Positions 15,986 through 24,056 of a DNA stretch of 33,299 nucleotides are shown here, piece after piece. Within the stretch, counting starts at the first letter, position 1; each line of letters opens with the position of its first letter. The position numbers and the translations under genes are program-made. This DNA is from Clostridia bacterium (GTDB lineage Bacteria > Bacillota > Clostridia > Christensenellales > Aristaeellaceae), in assembly GCA_017534885.1 (NCBI GenBank), contig JAFXVR010000071.1:1-33299 (forward strand), read 5' to 3'. The notes below the pieces were generated by a model. The model had not been told where the DNA came from. It worked only from the letters and a program-made list of their open reading frames with translations, and ran no database searches.

Positions 15986-16822
15986 ATGGCGATGGAAATG
16001 GTATTCTGCCCGCTGTATTCCGGCTCCAGCGGCAACGCGCTCTTCGCCCAGTACGGCGACACCCGGGTGCTCATCGACGCGGGAAAGTCCGGCAAGCAGA
16101 TCAAGGAAGCTCTCGACAGCATCGGCGTGGACATCACCAGCCTGAGCGCCATCCTCATCACCCATGAGCACTCCGACCACATCGCCGGCCTGGGCGTCCT
16201 GGCCCGGAGGTACCGCGTGCCCATCTACGCCACCGCGGGCACCTGGCGGGGCATCGGCAGCAAGGTCGGCGCCATTCCGCCGGAACTGAAGGCCACCATC
16301 GAGCGGGGCAGCGATTTCTACCTGGGTCAGCTGGGGGTGCAGCCCTTCGCCATCCCCCATGATGCCTGCGAGCCCTGCGGCTTCCGGCTCTGGGGCGGGC
16401 AGGTCAGCCTGGCAACGTGCACCGACCTGGGCTACTTTCCCGAATCCGTCCGGAGTGCCATCACGGGCTGTGACCTGGTGCTGCTGGAGAGCAACCATGA
16501 CCCGGACATGCTTATGGCCAATCCCCACTATTCCGCGGCCCTGAAGCGGCGCATTCTCGGCAACAAAGGCCACCTCTGCAATGATGTTTCCGCCGATGCC
16601 CTGATGACCCTCGCGGCGTCCGGCACGCGGCACTTCATCCTCGGCCACCTGTCCGGAGAAAACAATACGCCCTCGCTGGCGCTGGATACTGCTGTGCGGC
16701 GGGCCGCCCGGGACGGCGCGCAGAATGGCCGGGATCTCCAGATCGACCTGGCCTGGCGCGATCGCGTGGGCGAGGTCTACGTGCTTCGCCGGGACGGGAA
16801 CGCCTTTCTCCGCTCCCTCTGA
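15986..16822 (+). CDS. YycJ/WalJ-like metallo-beta-lactamase-fold hydrolase
   Basis: The 278-residue product has the metal site HEHSDH (60-65), the YSGSSGNA opening, IDAGKSGKQI, and later LLESNHD and HFILGHLSGENN with further metal-binding histidines. This matches YycJ (WalJ/VicX), an exonuclease-like protein tied in Firmicutes to cell-wall signalling and DNA repair. It is normally next to the walRK genes, which are absent here. It starts seven bases after the licD-like gene. A second possible start, Met at 15992, is in frame. Confidence 0.9.
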   Translation: MAMEMVFCPLYSGSSGNALFAQYGDTRVLIDAGKSGKQIKEALDSIGVDITSLSAILITHEHSDHIAGLGVLARRYRVPIYATAGTWRGIGSKVGAIPPELKATIERGSDFYLGQLGVQPFAIPHDACEPCGFRLWGGQVSLATCTDLGYFPESVRSAITGCDLVLLESNHDPDMLMANPHYSAALKRRILGNKGHLCNDVSADALMTLAASGTRHFILGHLSGENNTPSLALDTAVRRAARDGAQNGRDLQIDLAWRDRVGEVYVLRRDGNAFLRSL

Positions 16823-16855
16823 CCCGCGCATCCATCAAACCATCAGGAGGCCCGC

Positions 16856-18763
16856 ATGATCATCCTCTCCCTGCAGGACATCCGCAAGAGCTTCGGAACC
16901 AATGAGGTGCTCCGGGGCGCTTCGCTGACCCTGCAGGACGGGGAACGCATGGGCCTGGTGGGCGTCAACGGCAGCGGCAAGTCGACCCTGATGAAGATCA
17001 TCGCGGGTCTTGAGACGCTGGACAGCGGCGTGATGACCATGCAGCGCGGCCTCCGGATGGGCTATCTGGCCCAGCAGGGCGAGGTCAGCCCTGAGCGCAC
17101 CGTGCTGGAGGAGATGGAAAGCGTCTTCGAGCCGGTGATGCGCATGGAGCAGGAGCTCCGCTCTCTGGAAACACAGATGGCTGAGGCCGCCTCGGACGAG
17201 CAGCGGCTCCGGCGGCTGGGCAGCCAGTATGACCAGCTGACCCGTGCCTTTGAGCAGGCCAACGGCTACGGCTGGAAGAGCGCCGTGCAGGGCGTGCTCG
17301 CCGGCTTGGGTTTCACCAAAGCGCAGCAATCCCAGCGGGCGGCGCTGCTGTCCGGCGGCGAGAAGACCCGGCTCTGCCTGGGCCGGCTGCTGCTGACCGA
17401 GCCCGATCTGCTGCTGCTGGACGAGCCCACCAACCACCTGGATCTGAAGTCCATCGCCTGGTTGGAGAACTATCTGGAGAGCTACCGGGGCGCGGTGCTG
17501 CTCATCAGCCACGACCGCTACTTTATGGACAGGGTCTGCGGGCGGATGGCCGAGCTGCTCTTCGGGCGGATCGAGTGCTACAACGGCAACTACACCAGCT
17601 ATCAGGAGCAGCGGCAGGAGCGCTTTGAGATCCGCACCAAGGCCTACGAGCTGCAGCAGAAGGAGATTGCGCGGCAGGAAGCCATCATCGCCCGCTACCG
17701 GATGTTCAACCGGGAGAAGTCCATCCGCGCCGCCGAGAGCCGGGAAAAGCGGCTGGAGAAGGTGGAAAGGCTGGAGCGCCCCACGGACGAGAGCGCCATC
17801 CACTTCCGCTTTGAGACCCGCCGCCGCACCGGCGACGATGTGCTGATGGTGGACGAGCTGTCCAAGCGCTTCGGCGACCGCACCCTCTTCGAGCATGTGA
17901 AAATGCACCTGCGCGCCGGCGACCGGGTGGCGCTCATCGGCGACAACGGCACGGGCAAGACCACCCTTTTGCGCTGCCTGGTGGGTGAAATCAAGGCCGA
18001 CGCGGGCACTGTCCGTCTCGGCGCAGGCGTGGACATCGGGTATTACGACCAGCATCAGGCCAGGCTGCACCCGGACAAGACCGTTCTGGACGAGGTCTGG
18101 GACGATTTCCGGCGGCTGGATCAGACGGAGGTGCGCGGCGCGCTGGGCCTCTTCCTCTTCACCGGGGACGAGGTGCTGGAGCCCGTGCGCACCCTCTCGG
18201 GCGGGGAAAAGGGCCGCGTCGCCCTGACCAAGCTGATGCTGCGCAAGGACAACCTGCTTCTCCTGGACGAGCCCAGCAACCACCTGGACATGGACAGCCG
18301 CGAGGTGCTGGAGCGGGCCCTGCAGGACTTCCCGGGCACGATCCTCGCCATCAGCCACGACCGGTATTTCATCAACCGATTCGCCGAGAAGGTCATGGTG
18401 CTGACCGAGGGCGGCATCCTGGAATACCTGGGCAATTACGACGACTACTTTGAGAAGATCAACCGCGAGCAGGAGCCGGACGGCAGCCAGCCCGCCATGA
18501 CCCGCACCCAGCAGGACAAGCTGAAACGGCGCAGCCGCGAGGAAGAACAGCAGCTCAAGGAGCGCAAGCTGCGGCTGAAGGCGGCTGAGGAGGCCATCAC
18601 CCGGGCGGAGGCTGAGGCAGCGGAGATCGAGAGTGCCATGGCCGACCCGGCCACCTATCAGAACCCCGCCAAAGCCGCCGAACTGGCCAAGGCCTATCAG
18701 GCCAGGAAGGCCGAGATCGACCGCCTCTACCAGGCCTGGGAGGCCTTAGAGGCCGAGGGCTGA
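16856..18763 (+). CDS. ABC-F ATPase (Uup/YdiF type)
   Basis: The 635-residue soluble protein has two ABC ATPase domains in tandem and no membrane segments. Domain 1 has GVNGSGKST (36-44), LSGGEKTRL and LLLLDEPTNHLD. A charged interdomain linker (about 245-310, QEIARQEAIIARYRMFNREKS-like) is the arm that reaches into the ribosome in this family. Domain 2 has GDNGTGKTT, TLSGGEKGRV and DEPSNHLD. A C-terminal coiled coil (about 550-635) rich in Lys, Glu and Ala is of the Uup type. Such proteins release stalled ribosomes; some give antibiotic resistance, but nothing here points to a drug role. AGGAGG lies upstream of the ATG. Confidence 0.94.
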   Translation: MIILSLQDIRKSFGTNEVLRGASLTLQDGERMGLVGVNGSGKSTLMKIIAGLETLDSGVMTMQRGLRMGYLAQQGEVSPERTVLEEMESVFEPVMRMEQELRSLETQMAEAASDEQRLRRLGSQYDQLTRAFEQANGYGWKSAVQGVLAGLGFTKAQQSQRAALLSGGEKTRLCLGRLLLTEPDLLLLDEPTNHLDLKSIAWLENYLESYRGAVLLISHDRYFMDRVCGRMAELLFGRIECYNGNYTSYQEQRQERFEIRTKAYELQQKEIARQEAIIARYRMFNREKSIRAAESREKRLEKVERLERPTDESAIHFRFETRRRTGDDVLMVDELSKRFGDRTLFEHVKMHLRAGDRVALIGDNGTGKTTLLRCLVGEIKADAGTVRLGAGVDIGYYDQHQARLHPDKTVLDEVWDDFRRLDQTEVRGALGLFLFTGDEVLEPVRTLSGGEKGRVALTKLMLRKDNLLLLDEPSNHLDMDSREVLERALQDFPGTILAISHDRYFINRFAEKVMVLTEGGILEYLGNYDDYFEKINREQEPDGSQPAMTRTQQDKLKRRSREEEQQLKERKLRLKAAEEAITRAEAEAAEIESAMADPATYQNPAKAAELAKAYQARKAEIDRLYQAWEALEAEG

Positions 18764-18925
18764 GTTTACAACTGCGTTGCAGGAAACAGAGACACCCCTG
18801 TCGAATAAGATAGATTCCGGCAGACGCTGCGACGCTGTCCGATACCCCACGACCATCCGGCGCGCAGGGCAGAGCACCCGTCTCCCCCGCCGCCTTTCAT
18901 CACAACAGACCAAGGAGGAAACCCG
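18764..18925 (+). other. Intergenic region before the NAGPA-type gene
   Basis: 162 bases without a gene. AGGAGGAAA lies just before ATG 18926. TTTACA at 18765 and TTGCAG at 18777 resemble -35 boxes, but I find no matching -10 at proper distance and no convincing terminator for the ABC-F gene. Confidence 0.4.
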
Positions 18926-19816
18926 ATGCTGAAGAGACTGCTGACCATCCTCATCTGCCTGCTGATGCTGGCCGGCTCAGCCCTGGCGGACAGCGTCAAG
19001 CTGCCCATCGACTTTTCCGGCGGCACCCGCCTGCGCCCCAAGATGTTCAACGGCATGGAGAGCTATGAGGATCCCACCATCTCCGTGGTGATCGAGACCG
19101 GCTTCCTGGACGACTTCACCCAGACCCAGTGGTGGAGCGCCACCATCAAGATCGGCGACGCCTCCCAGCTGCGGACGGTGGCGGCGGAATCCTTCGACAC
19201 CAACTCGGTCTGGCCCGGCAAGGAGCTGGCCAAGGAAGTCAACGCCGTGGTGGCCATTAACGGCGACTACTACAACTATTTCCGCGGCCGCGGCCTGGTC
19301 ATCCGGCAGGCCATCACCTACATTGACAACCTGCAGGGTCTGCGGGACATCCTCCAGATCGATGAGGACGGCGATTTCCACCTGATCCGCCGGGCCAATG
19401 TGGGCGACGCGGGCAAGGAGATCAACGGCAAGCTGGTCATCAATTCCTTCTTCTTCGGGCCTGCGCTGGTCATCGACGGCGTGGCCACCACCGACTGGAA
19501 GCAGAACGAGTGGCGCGACATGGCAAGGGACGCCCGCTCCGCCCGTATGGCGCTGTGCCAGATCGGGCCGCTGGAGTACAAGGTGATCTGCTGCTCGGCC
19601 ATGAACCGCAAGGGCAAGGGCATGACCCTTGAAACCTTCGCCAATTTCTGCCAGAGCCAGGGCGCGATCCAGGCCTACAATCTGGACGGCGGCGATTCCA
19701 CCATGCTCTATTTCCACGGCGAGCTGGTCAATGACGTGCCCGCTGAGCGTCAGAGAGACCTGATGGACATCGTGTACTTCGCCTCCGCCTGGAACGGCAA
19801 ATCCAAACAGGAGTAA
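18926..19816 (+). CDS. Secreted phosphodiester glycosidase-family protein (NAGPA domain)
   Basis: The 296-residue product begins with a clear signal peptide (KRLL, a hydrophobic core to about residue 19, then AGSALA and a cleavage site near ADS). The mature part has VVAINGDYYNYFRGRGLVIR and, near the end, YNLDGGDSTMLYFHGELVND, the two signatures of the NAGPA/DUF2233 fold, named after the enzyme that uncovers mannose 6-phosphate by removing N-acetylglucosamine from a phosphodiester. Bacterial members act on cell-wall or exopolysaccharide phosphodiesters, but the substrate here is unknown. AGGAGG is well placed. The Lgt-like gene starts five bases downstream. Confidence 0.9.
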   Translation: MLKRLLTILICLLMLAGSALADSVKLPIDFSGGTRLRPKMFNGMESYEDPTISVVIETGFLDDFTQTQWWSATIKIGDASQLRTVAAESFDTNSVWPGKELAKEVNAVVAINGDYYNYFRGRGLVIRQAITYIDNLQGLRDILQIDEDGDFHLIRRANVGDAGKEINGKLVINSFFFGPALVIDGVATTDWKQNEWRDMARDARSARMALCQIGPLEYKVICCSAMNRKGKGMTLETFANFCQSQGAIQAYNLDGGDSTMLYFHGELVNDVPAERQRDLMDIVYFASAWNGKSKQE

Positions 19817-19821
19817 TCATC

Positions 19822-20793
19822 ATGGCTAATTATCCCGCCGCCATGGCCGCGGGCACCCTGCTGTGCTTCGCGCTGTATGCCGCGAGGCTGCGCAGGGAGG
19901 GCGGCCGCCTCACTGGCGCGCTGATCACCCTGCCCGTGGCCGCTGTGCTGGGGCTGGTCTGCGCCAAGCTCGGCTTTGTGCTTCTCCAGCCGCTCAACGA
20001 GCTGGAGTATTACGGCATCTCCGCCTTCTGGCGCGTTTCTGAGGACGCCTTCTCCTTTGTCTTTGGCGCCATGGGCGTGTGTCTGGGCGTGGGGCTCTGC
20101 GCCCGCTGGACCGGCCTTTCCCTGGGCGACGCGCTGGACGCCTTTGCCCCGGCCGGCGCCCTGCTTACCGCCGTGTTCCGCCTGGGCGAGGGCTTTCTGG
20201 GCTCCCTGGGACTGGGCGGCCGCGCTGATCCGGACAGCCCCCTGGCCGTCTTCCCCTTCGCTGTGGTCTTTGACGCCGGCAACGGCCGTCTGCGCACCCA
20301 GTGGGCGGTGTATCTCTGGGCGACGGCTATCGCGGCCATCGTCGCGCTGATCTTCCTGGTATCCAAAAAGAGCCTGCCCGGGCTGATGTTCCAGAAGACC
20401 GCCTTCGCCCTGGCCCTGCCCCAGATCATGCTGGAAAGCCTCCGGACCAAGTGCATCAAGTGGGGCTTTGTGCGGGCTGAGCAGGTGGTCTGCGCGCTGA
20501 TCATCCTGGCACTGGTGGTCTGGGTCTGTGTCCGCACGCCGGTTCGCCTGCCCGTCCCGCGGCGCTTCTGGCCGGTGGCCGGCCTCTTCGGCTGCGCAGG
20601 CATCATCATCGCGGTGGAGTTCGTCATCGGCAAGCCCACCCTGGTGCCCTTCGAGGTGCCGCTGCTGGCAAACTATGGGCTGATGGCGCTGGCGCTGGCC
20701 GGCATGGCCCTGCTTTACTGGTACTGCCTCCGCCGCCAGCGGGAGGCCATCCTGCCCTGGCAGATGGAAAAGGACGGCGTCAGGGCTGACTGA
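19822..20793 (+). CDS. Polytopic membrane protein, Lgt-like
   Basis: The 323-residue product has about eight hydrophobic segments (near 8-20, 31-52, 74-92, 108-120, 158-180, 215-235, 248-268, 280-300). The stretch DAFAPAGALLTAVFRLGEGFLGSLGLGG resembles the family signature of prolipoprotein diacylglyceryl transferase, including the arginine in a G/A-x-x-R-x-G pattern. Other catalytic residues of Lgt are not clear, so it is either a diverged Lgt homologue or another membrane protein with a similar core. It is sandwiched between a secreted NAGPA-type protein and an ArsR-type regulator with almost no spacing, so all three are likely one unit. Function uncertain. Confidence 0.55.
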   Translation: MANYPAAMAAGTLLCFALYAARLRREGGRLTGALITLPVAAVLGLVCAKLGFVLLQPLNELEYYGISAFWRVSEDAFSFVFGAMGVCLGVGLCARWTGLSLGDALDAFAPAGALLTAVFRLGEGFLGSLGLGGRADPDSPLAVFPFAVVFDAGNGRLRTQWAVYLWATAIAAIVALIFLVSKKSLPGLMFQKTAFALALPQIMLESLRTKCIKWGFVRAEQVVCALIILALVVWVCVRTPVRLPVPRRFWPVAGLFGCAGIIIAVEFVIGKPTLVPFEVPLLANYGLMALALAGMALLYWYCLRRQREAILPWQMEKDGVRAD

Positions 20794-20804
20794 GGACGGT
20801 GCGC

Positions 20805-21197
20805 ATGGACGGCAAGAGCAATTCGGTACCCCTCTATAATCCCGGCGTGGAGACCTGCGGCTTCCTGCACGTGCATCAGGACAAGGTGGCTCAGGTGCGC
20901 CAGCTCATGCCAGACGACGACACTCTCGCCCGCCTCTCCGACCTCTTCAAGGCCTTTGCGGACGGCACAAGGGTGCGCATCCTGTATGTGCTGTTTGAGG
21001 ATGAGGTCTGCGTGTGCGACCTGGCCCAGCTCCTGGGCATGACCCAGTCCGCGGTGTCCCACCAGCTGCGCTACCTCAAGCAGATGCGGCTGATCAAAAA
21101 CCGCCGGGACGGCCGCACGGTCTTCTACTCCCTCGCCGACGATCACGTCCGCACCCTGCTGAGCCAGGGCATGGAGCACGTCAGCGAGGACGGCTGA
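20805..21197 (+). CDS. ArsR/SmtB-family regulator, CadC-like
   Basis: The 130-residue product is a winged-helix repressor: LSDLFKAFADGTRVRILYVLF, then EVCVCDLAQLLGMTQSAVSHQLRYLKQMRLIKNRRDGRTVFYSLADDHV. The CVCDL motif in the recognition region and a further cysteine plus histidines near the N-terminus (ETCGFLHVH) match the thiolate metal site of CadC-type sensors of cadmium, lead or zinc. I chose ATG 20805; GTG 20799 is possible. It overlaps nothing but starts 11 bases after the Lgt-like stop. No metal transporter is adjacent, so its target is elsewhere or is its own operon. A terminator follows at once. Confidence 0.92.
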   Translation: MDGKSNSVPLYNPGVETCGFLHVHQDKVAQVRQLMPDDDTLARLSDLFKAFADGTRVRILYVLFEDEVCVCDLAQLLGMTQSAVSHQLRYLKQMRLIKNRRDGRTVFYSLADDHVRTLLSQGMEHVSEDG

Positions 21198-21212
21198 TCG
21201 CCCGATCCAAGT

Positions 21213-21235
21213 CCTTCCCCTTCGGAAGGGCTTTT
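21213..21235 (+). terminator. Terminator of the plus-strand block
   Basis: CCTTCC (21213-21218) pairs with GGAAGG (21224-21229) and is followed by GCTTTTCC. It lies 15 bases after the ArsR-type stop codon. Confidence 0.65.
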
Positions 21236-21268
21236 CCTGTGCGCCTGTCCGCCCATATTCCCAGATGT

Positions 21269-21300
21269 AAAAGCCCCGGCCAGCGCCATGCCAGCCGGGG
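21269..21300 (-). terminator. Terminator of the divIVA block
   Basis: CCCCGGC (21274-21280) pairs with GCCGGGG (21294-21300). On the minus strand the stem is followed by CTTTTAC. It lies about 42 bases past the divIVA-like stop codon, so the two convergent blocks each end in their own hairpin. Confidence 0.75.
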
Positions 21301-21342
21301 GTTCGTATGCGGTTCATCGGATCGGCACAGGCCCTCGCCTAC

Positions 21343-22062
21343 TCAGATGTCGGCGATGCCCTGCAGGGCTTCCTGCTGCGCCTGGATCATTTCCTTGAAG
21401 CGGCTGCGGTAGTCCGCAGCGGTCTGACGGAGGCTGTCCACCTGCTGGGTCAGGCTGTCGCGCTGACCGGCCAGGTCGGCCAGACCGGCGGCGGCCTGCT
21501 CCCGGGCCTGTGTCAGAATCTCTTCCGCCTGCTTTTTGGCGGACTCAATGGTCTCGTCCTTGACGCGCTGAGCGGTTTCGAGGATCTCGCGGAAGGCGTC
21601 GGCAGGCGCAGCGACAGCAGCGGCCGCCGCGACGGGGGCCGCCGCGGGCTTGACTTCCACGGCTTCCGGCTTGCTGGCCAGCGCCTCCTCAGCGCGGGCC
21701 TTGGCCTGCTCCGCTTCACGGCGGGCGTCCTCGGCGGCCTGCAGGGCGGTTCTGGTGCTCTGCAGGGTGGCCTGGCTCTCATTCAGCTGCTGCTGCAGGC
21801 TCTTGACCATGCCCTGGAGGCGGCTCATTTCCGCCGTGTCCAGGCTGGGCTTCAGGCTGCCCTGCTGATTGCGGGATGCGTTGGCCTGAGCTTCGCGGAG
21901 CTGCTGCTGCAGGCTGGCAATGGTTCCCTCCTGGCGCTCCAGGTCGTCACAGATGTCATCCAGGAAGGTGTCAACCTCCTCCGGGTCATAGCCCCGCGCC
22001 TTGGTGCGGAACTCTTTGCTCTCGATCTCCTGAATCATCGCCTGAATCGTCTTCTGATCCAT
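21343..22062 (-). CDS. divIVA: DivIVA-like cell-division/polarity protein
   Basis: The 239-residue product opens with the DivIVA pattern: KTIQAMIQEIESKEFRTKARGYDPEEVDTFLDDICDDLE (residues 4-42), a short membrane-binding head followed by coiled coil. A long heptad-rich coil runs to about 115. A low-complexity linker (EVKPAAAPVAAAAAVAAPA, about 135-155) separates it from a second coil (AFREILETAQRVKDETIESAKKQAEEIL and onward). DivIVA proteins gather at negatively curved membrane near septa and poles. I chose ATG 22062 over the GTG three codons upstream, with AAAGGA about ten bases before it. It is the last gene of the division block and is followed by a terminator. Confidence 0.9.
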   Translation of the reverse strand: MDQKTIQAMIQEIESKEFRTKARGYDPEEVDTFLDDICDDLERQEGTIASLQQQLREAQANASRNQQGSLKPSLDTAEMSRLQGMVKSLQQQLNESQATLQSTRTALQAAEDARREAEQAKARAEEALASKPEAVEVKPAAAPVAAAAAVAAPADAFREILETAQRVKDETIESAKKQAEEILTQAREQAAAGLADLAGQRDSLTQQVDSLRQTAADYRSRFKEMIQAQQEALQGIADI

Positions 22063-22128
22063 GTGACACACATCCTTTCTGATTCACTGTGCGCTGCCGC
22101 GTCCGCGCTCAGGCGGCTGCGGTTGAAG

Positions 22129-22887
22129 TCAATTGTCTTTGTGGAGGAAGCGCTCCATTTCGATGCTCACCCGATCCTTGCGCGTCCGGCCGCCGATCTC
22201 CGTCAGCCTCACCCGGCCCGCGCCGCGGATGGACAGCAGGTCGCCGGCATTCAGCAGCACGTCCGGCCGCTCCTCCATCTGGTGGTTGACGGACACCCGT
22301 CCGGCGCGGATCAGCTCAGCCGTCCTGGCCCGGGAGAGCCTCATGCCCGCCGCAAGCACCGCGTCCAGCCGCAGGGAGGCCACCGTTTCCCGGCAGAGGC
22401 TGCCCCTGGGCGGCGTGATCTCCGGCTTTTCTTCGCAGAGGCTGACCCGGATGGGCACCCGCCCGGCTTCAAGCCATTCCTCCGGCAGACGCCGGGCCAG
22501 CTCGGGCAGGGCGAAGAGCCAGGCGTTTTTGACCTGCAGGATCAGGTCGCCGGTATAGCTCCGATCGATGCCCAGCCCCAGCAGGGAGCCCAGCAAATCC
22601 CGGTGGCTGACCTGGTCAAAGCGCCGGTCCCAGTCAATCCGCAGCCATACCGCAGTGAAGAGCGGCTCCTCCCCTTCCGGCACAAAGCAGACCTGCATCC
22701 GTTCGGCCCCGGGCCAGCCGCCCTCCATAAAGGCCTCCACGCCGCAGTCCCGGGCTTCATGCACCGCCAGGGGTTTGTCCGCCGCGCTGATGAAGCGTCC
22801 CGGGCAGGCGCGCTGCCGTTTGGCCGCGTTTTCCGCGCCCTGCCGCAGCGTCAGCCGCAGCCGTTCCGTTTCCTCTGTCAGCCGCAT
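22129..22887 (-). CDS. ylmH: YlmH-type S4-domain RNA-binding protein
   Basis: The 252-residue product has the YlmH layout: an N-terminal region with PGRFISAADKPLAVHEARDCGV, a central domain with FDQVSHRDLLGSLLGLGIDRSYTGDLIL (about 95-120), and a C-terminal S4 RNA-binding domain (about 175-240) with LRLDAVLAAGMRLSRARTAELIRAGRVSVNHQ. YlmH is linked to ribosome rescue and sits in the division cluster of Gram-positive bacteria. Its ATG overlaps the yggT stop by one base, and no separate ribosome site is visible, so it depends on coupling. Confidence 0.93.
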   Translation of the reverse strand: MRLTEETERLRLTLRQGAENAAKRQRACPGRFISAADKPLAVHEARDCGVEAFMEGGWPGAERMQVCFVPEGEEPLFTAVWLRIDWDRRFDQVSHRDLLGSLLGLGIDRSYTGDLILQVKNAWLFALPELARRLPEEWLEAGRVPIRVSLCEEKPEITPPRGSLCRETVASLRLDAVLAAGMRLSRARTAELIRAGRVSVNHQMEERPDVLLNAGDLLSIRGAGRVRLTEIGGRTRKDRVSIEMERFLHKDN

Positions 22888-23150
22888 CAGAACGAGAACA
22901 GATTCAGCAGAATCCGTCTGAGGATGGACACCAGCAGCATCAGCGCCCAGGGTGACAGGTCAATCATCCGCAGGGAGGCCGGCAGCACGGAGTCCAGGAA
23001 GCGCCGGATGGGCGTCAGCAGCGGCTCCACCAGCTGCTTGATGATGGTCGTCCACTGATTGTCCGCGATGCGGAGCCAGGACAGGACGCAGTACGCGAAG
23101 ACGATCAGCTCATAGAGGGAACAGGCCGTGTTGACGAGATAGCGCAGCAT
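22887..23150 (-). CDS. yggT: YggT-family membrane protein
   Basis: The 87-residue product (ylmG position) has two membrane segments: about 5-25 (LVNTACSLYELIVFAYCVLSW) and about 65-85 (LSPWALMLLVSILRRILLNLF). Between them lies the family motif VEPLLTPIRRFLDSVLP. It is a small protein of the sepF-ylmH block with a suspected role in division-site membrane organisation. AGGAGGAGG is upstream of the ATG. Confidence 0.92.
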   Translation of the reverse strand: MLRYLVNTACSLYELIVFAYCVLSWLRIADNQWTTIIKQLVEPLLTPIRRFLDSVLPASLRMIDLSPWALMLLVSILRRILLNLFSF

Positions 23151-23168
23151 TCCGCTCAGCCTCCTCCT

Positions 23169-24056
23169 TTACCGCTCGTGGGCGGCGTACATGCTGTCAG
23201 CGCTGAAGGATTCGCGGGAACGGTAGCCGCCGGCCGCCGCTTTCCGCTGGCGCTCGGGGTAGAGCATCTCACGGGCGCCGTTCCAGCGCTCCCGGACATC
23301 CTCGTTGCTCCCCTGGCGCAGGTTCTCGTAAGCGTCCACCTGCACATCCGCCGGGGTGATCATGTACAGGCTCCTGGCCGCAATGCGGTGGAAGCCGCAG
23401 TTCATGGTGAAGGCCGCGCCGAAGAGCAGGTCGAGGCAGCGCTGCACTTCCCGCTGATCGTTGATCAGCTCGGTGTTGACGATGACCGTCATCCCCTGCC
23501 GCATGAATTCGATCAGCCTGTAGCAGGTGGCGGTGGACACCGGCTGCGCCACGATCTCCCGGTGCCGCCAGGTCTGCCCCTGTTCGTCCCGCTGCACGCC
23601 AGGCATCATGATCACATTGTCCGGCGCGGGCTGGGCCGCGGGGCTTTCCACATAGCCGTTGTCCGCCGGGCCCTGCTGGTATGGCTGGTAGTAGCCATAG
23701 CCGGGCTGGGGCTGCATCTGCTCCGGCTGCACATACCCGTAGCTCTGGGGGACATAGTTCCCCTGGGACATGCCGAAACCCTGCTGCGGTCCGGTGTAGG
23801 CCTGCTGATAGGGATCCGGCTGCTGGTAAGCCATCTGCTGCTGTCCCCAGGGCTCCTGGCTGGCGTATTCCGGTGCGGGCTGCTCCTGCTGCTGCGGCCT
23901 GGCCCGCCTGCGCCTGGGCTCCTGCTGAGAGGGCTTGTAGCCCGCATAGCCGCCCGTGCGCAGGTTGGACATGGCCTCACGTCTGAAAGCGCCCTGCATC
24001 TCAGCCTCGCCGAGAATCATCTCCTTGAGCTGCTGCAATCTGGCTTTGATCGTCAT
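23169..24056 (-). CDS. sepF: SepF-like Z-ring anchor with long disordered linker
   Basis: SepF links FtsZ filaments to the membrane. In this 295-residue product the SepF core is at about 166-240 (REIVAQPVSTATCYRLIEFMR, VIVNTELINDQREVQRCLDLLFGAAFTMNCGFHRIAARSLYMITPADVQVD). The first 15 residues (TIKARLQQLKEMIL) can form an amphipathic membrane helix. Residues about 41-135 are a low-complexity tract rich in Gln, Pro, Tyr and Gly (QQQEQPAPEY, QAYTGPQQGF, GYYQPYQQGP), and about 50 charged residues follow the core. Ordinary SepF is about 150 residues, so this one is doubled by linker and tail. GGAGG is seven bases before the ATG. It overlaps yggS by four bases. Confidence 0.88.
   Translation of the reverse strand: MTIKARLQQLKEMILGEAEMQGAFRREAMSNLRTGGYAGYKPSQQEPRRRRARPQQQEQPAPEYASQEPWGQQQMAYQQPDPYQQAYTGPQQGFGMSQGNYVPQSYGYVQPEQMQPQPGYGYYQPYQQGPADNGYVESPAAQPAPDNVIMMPGVQRDEQGQTWRHREIVAQPVSTATCYRLIEFMRQGMTVIVNTELINDQREVQRCLDLLFGAAFTMNCGFHRIAARSLYMITPADVQVDAYENLRQGSNEDVRERWNGAREMLYPERQRKAAAGGYRSRESFSADSMYAAHER

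Noticed and set aside
16835..18358. 507-residue open frame on the minus strand
   Set aside because: It lies opposite the ABC-F gene; composition is typical of GC-driven antisense frames.
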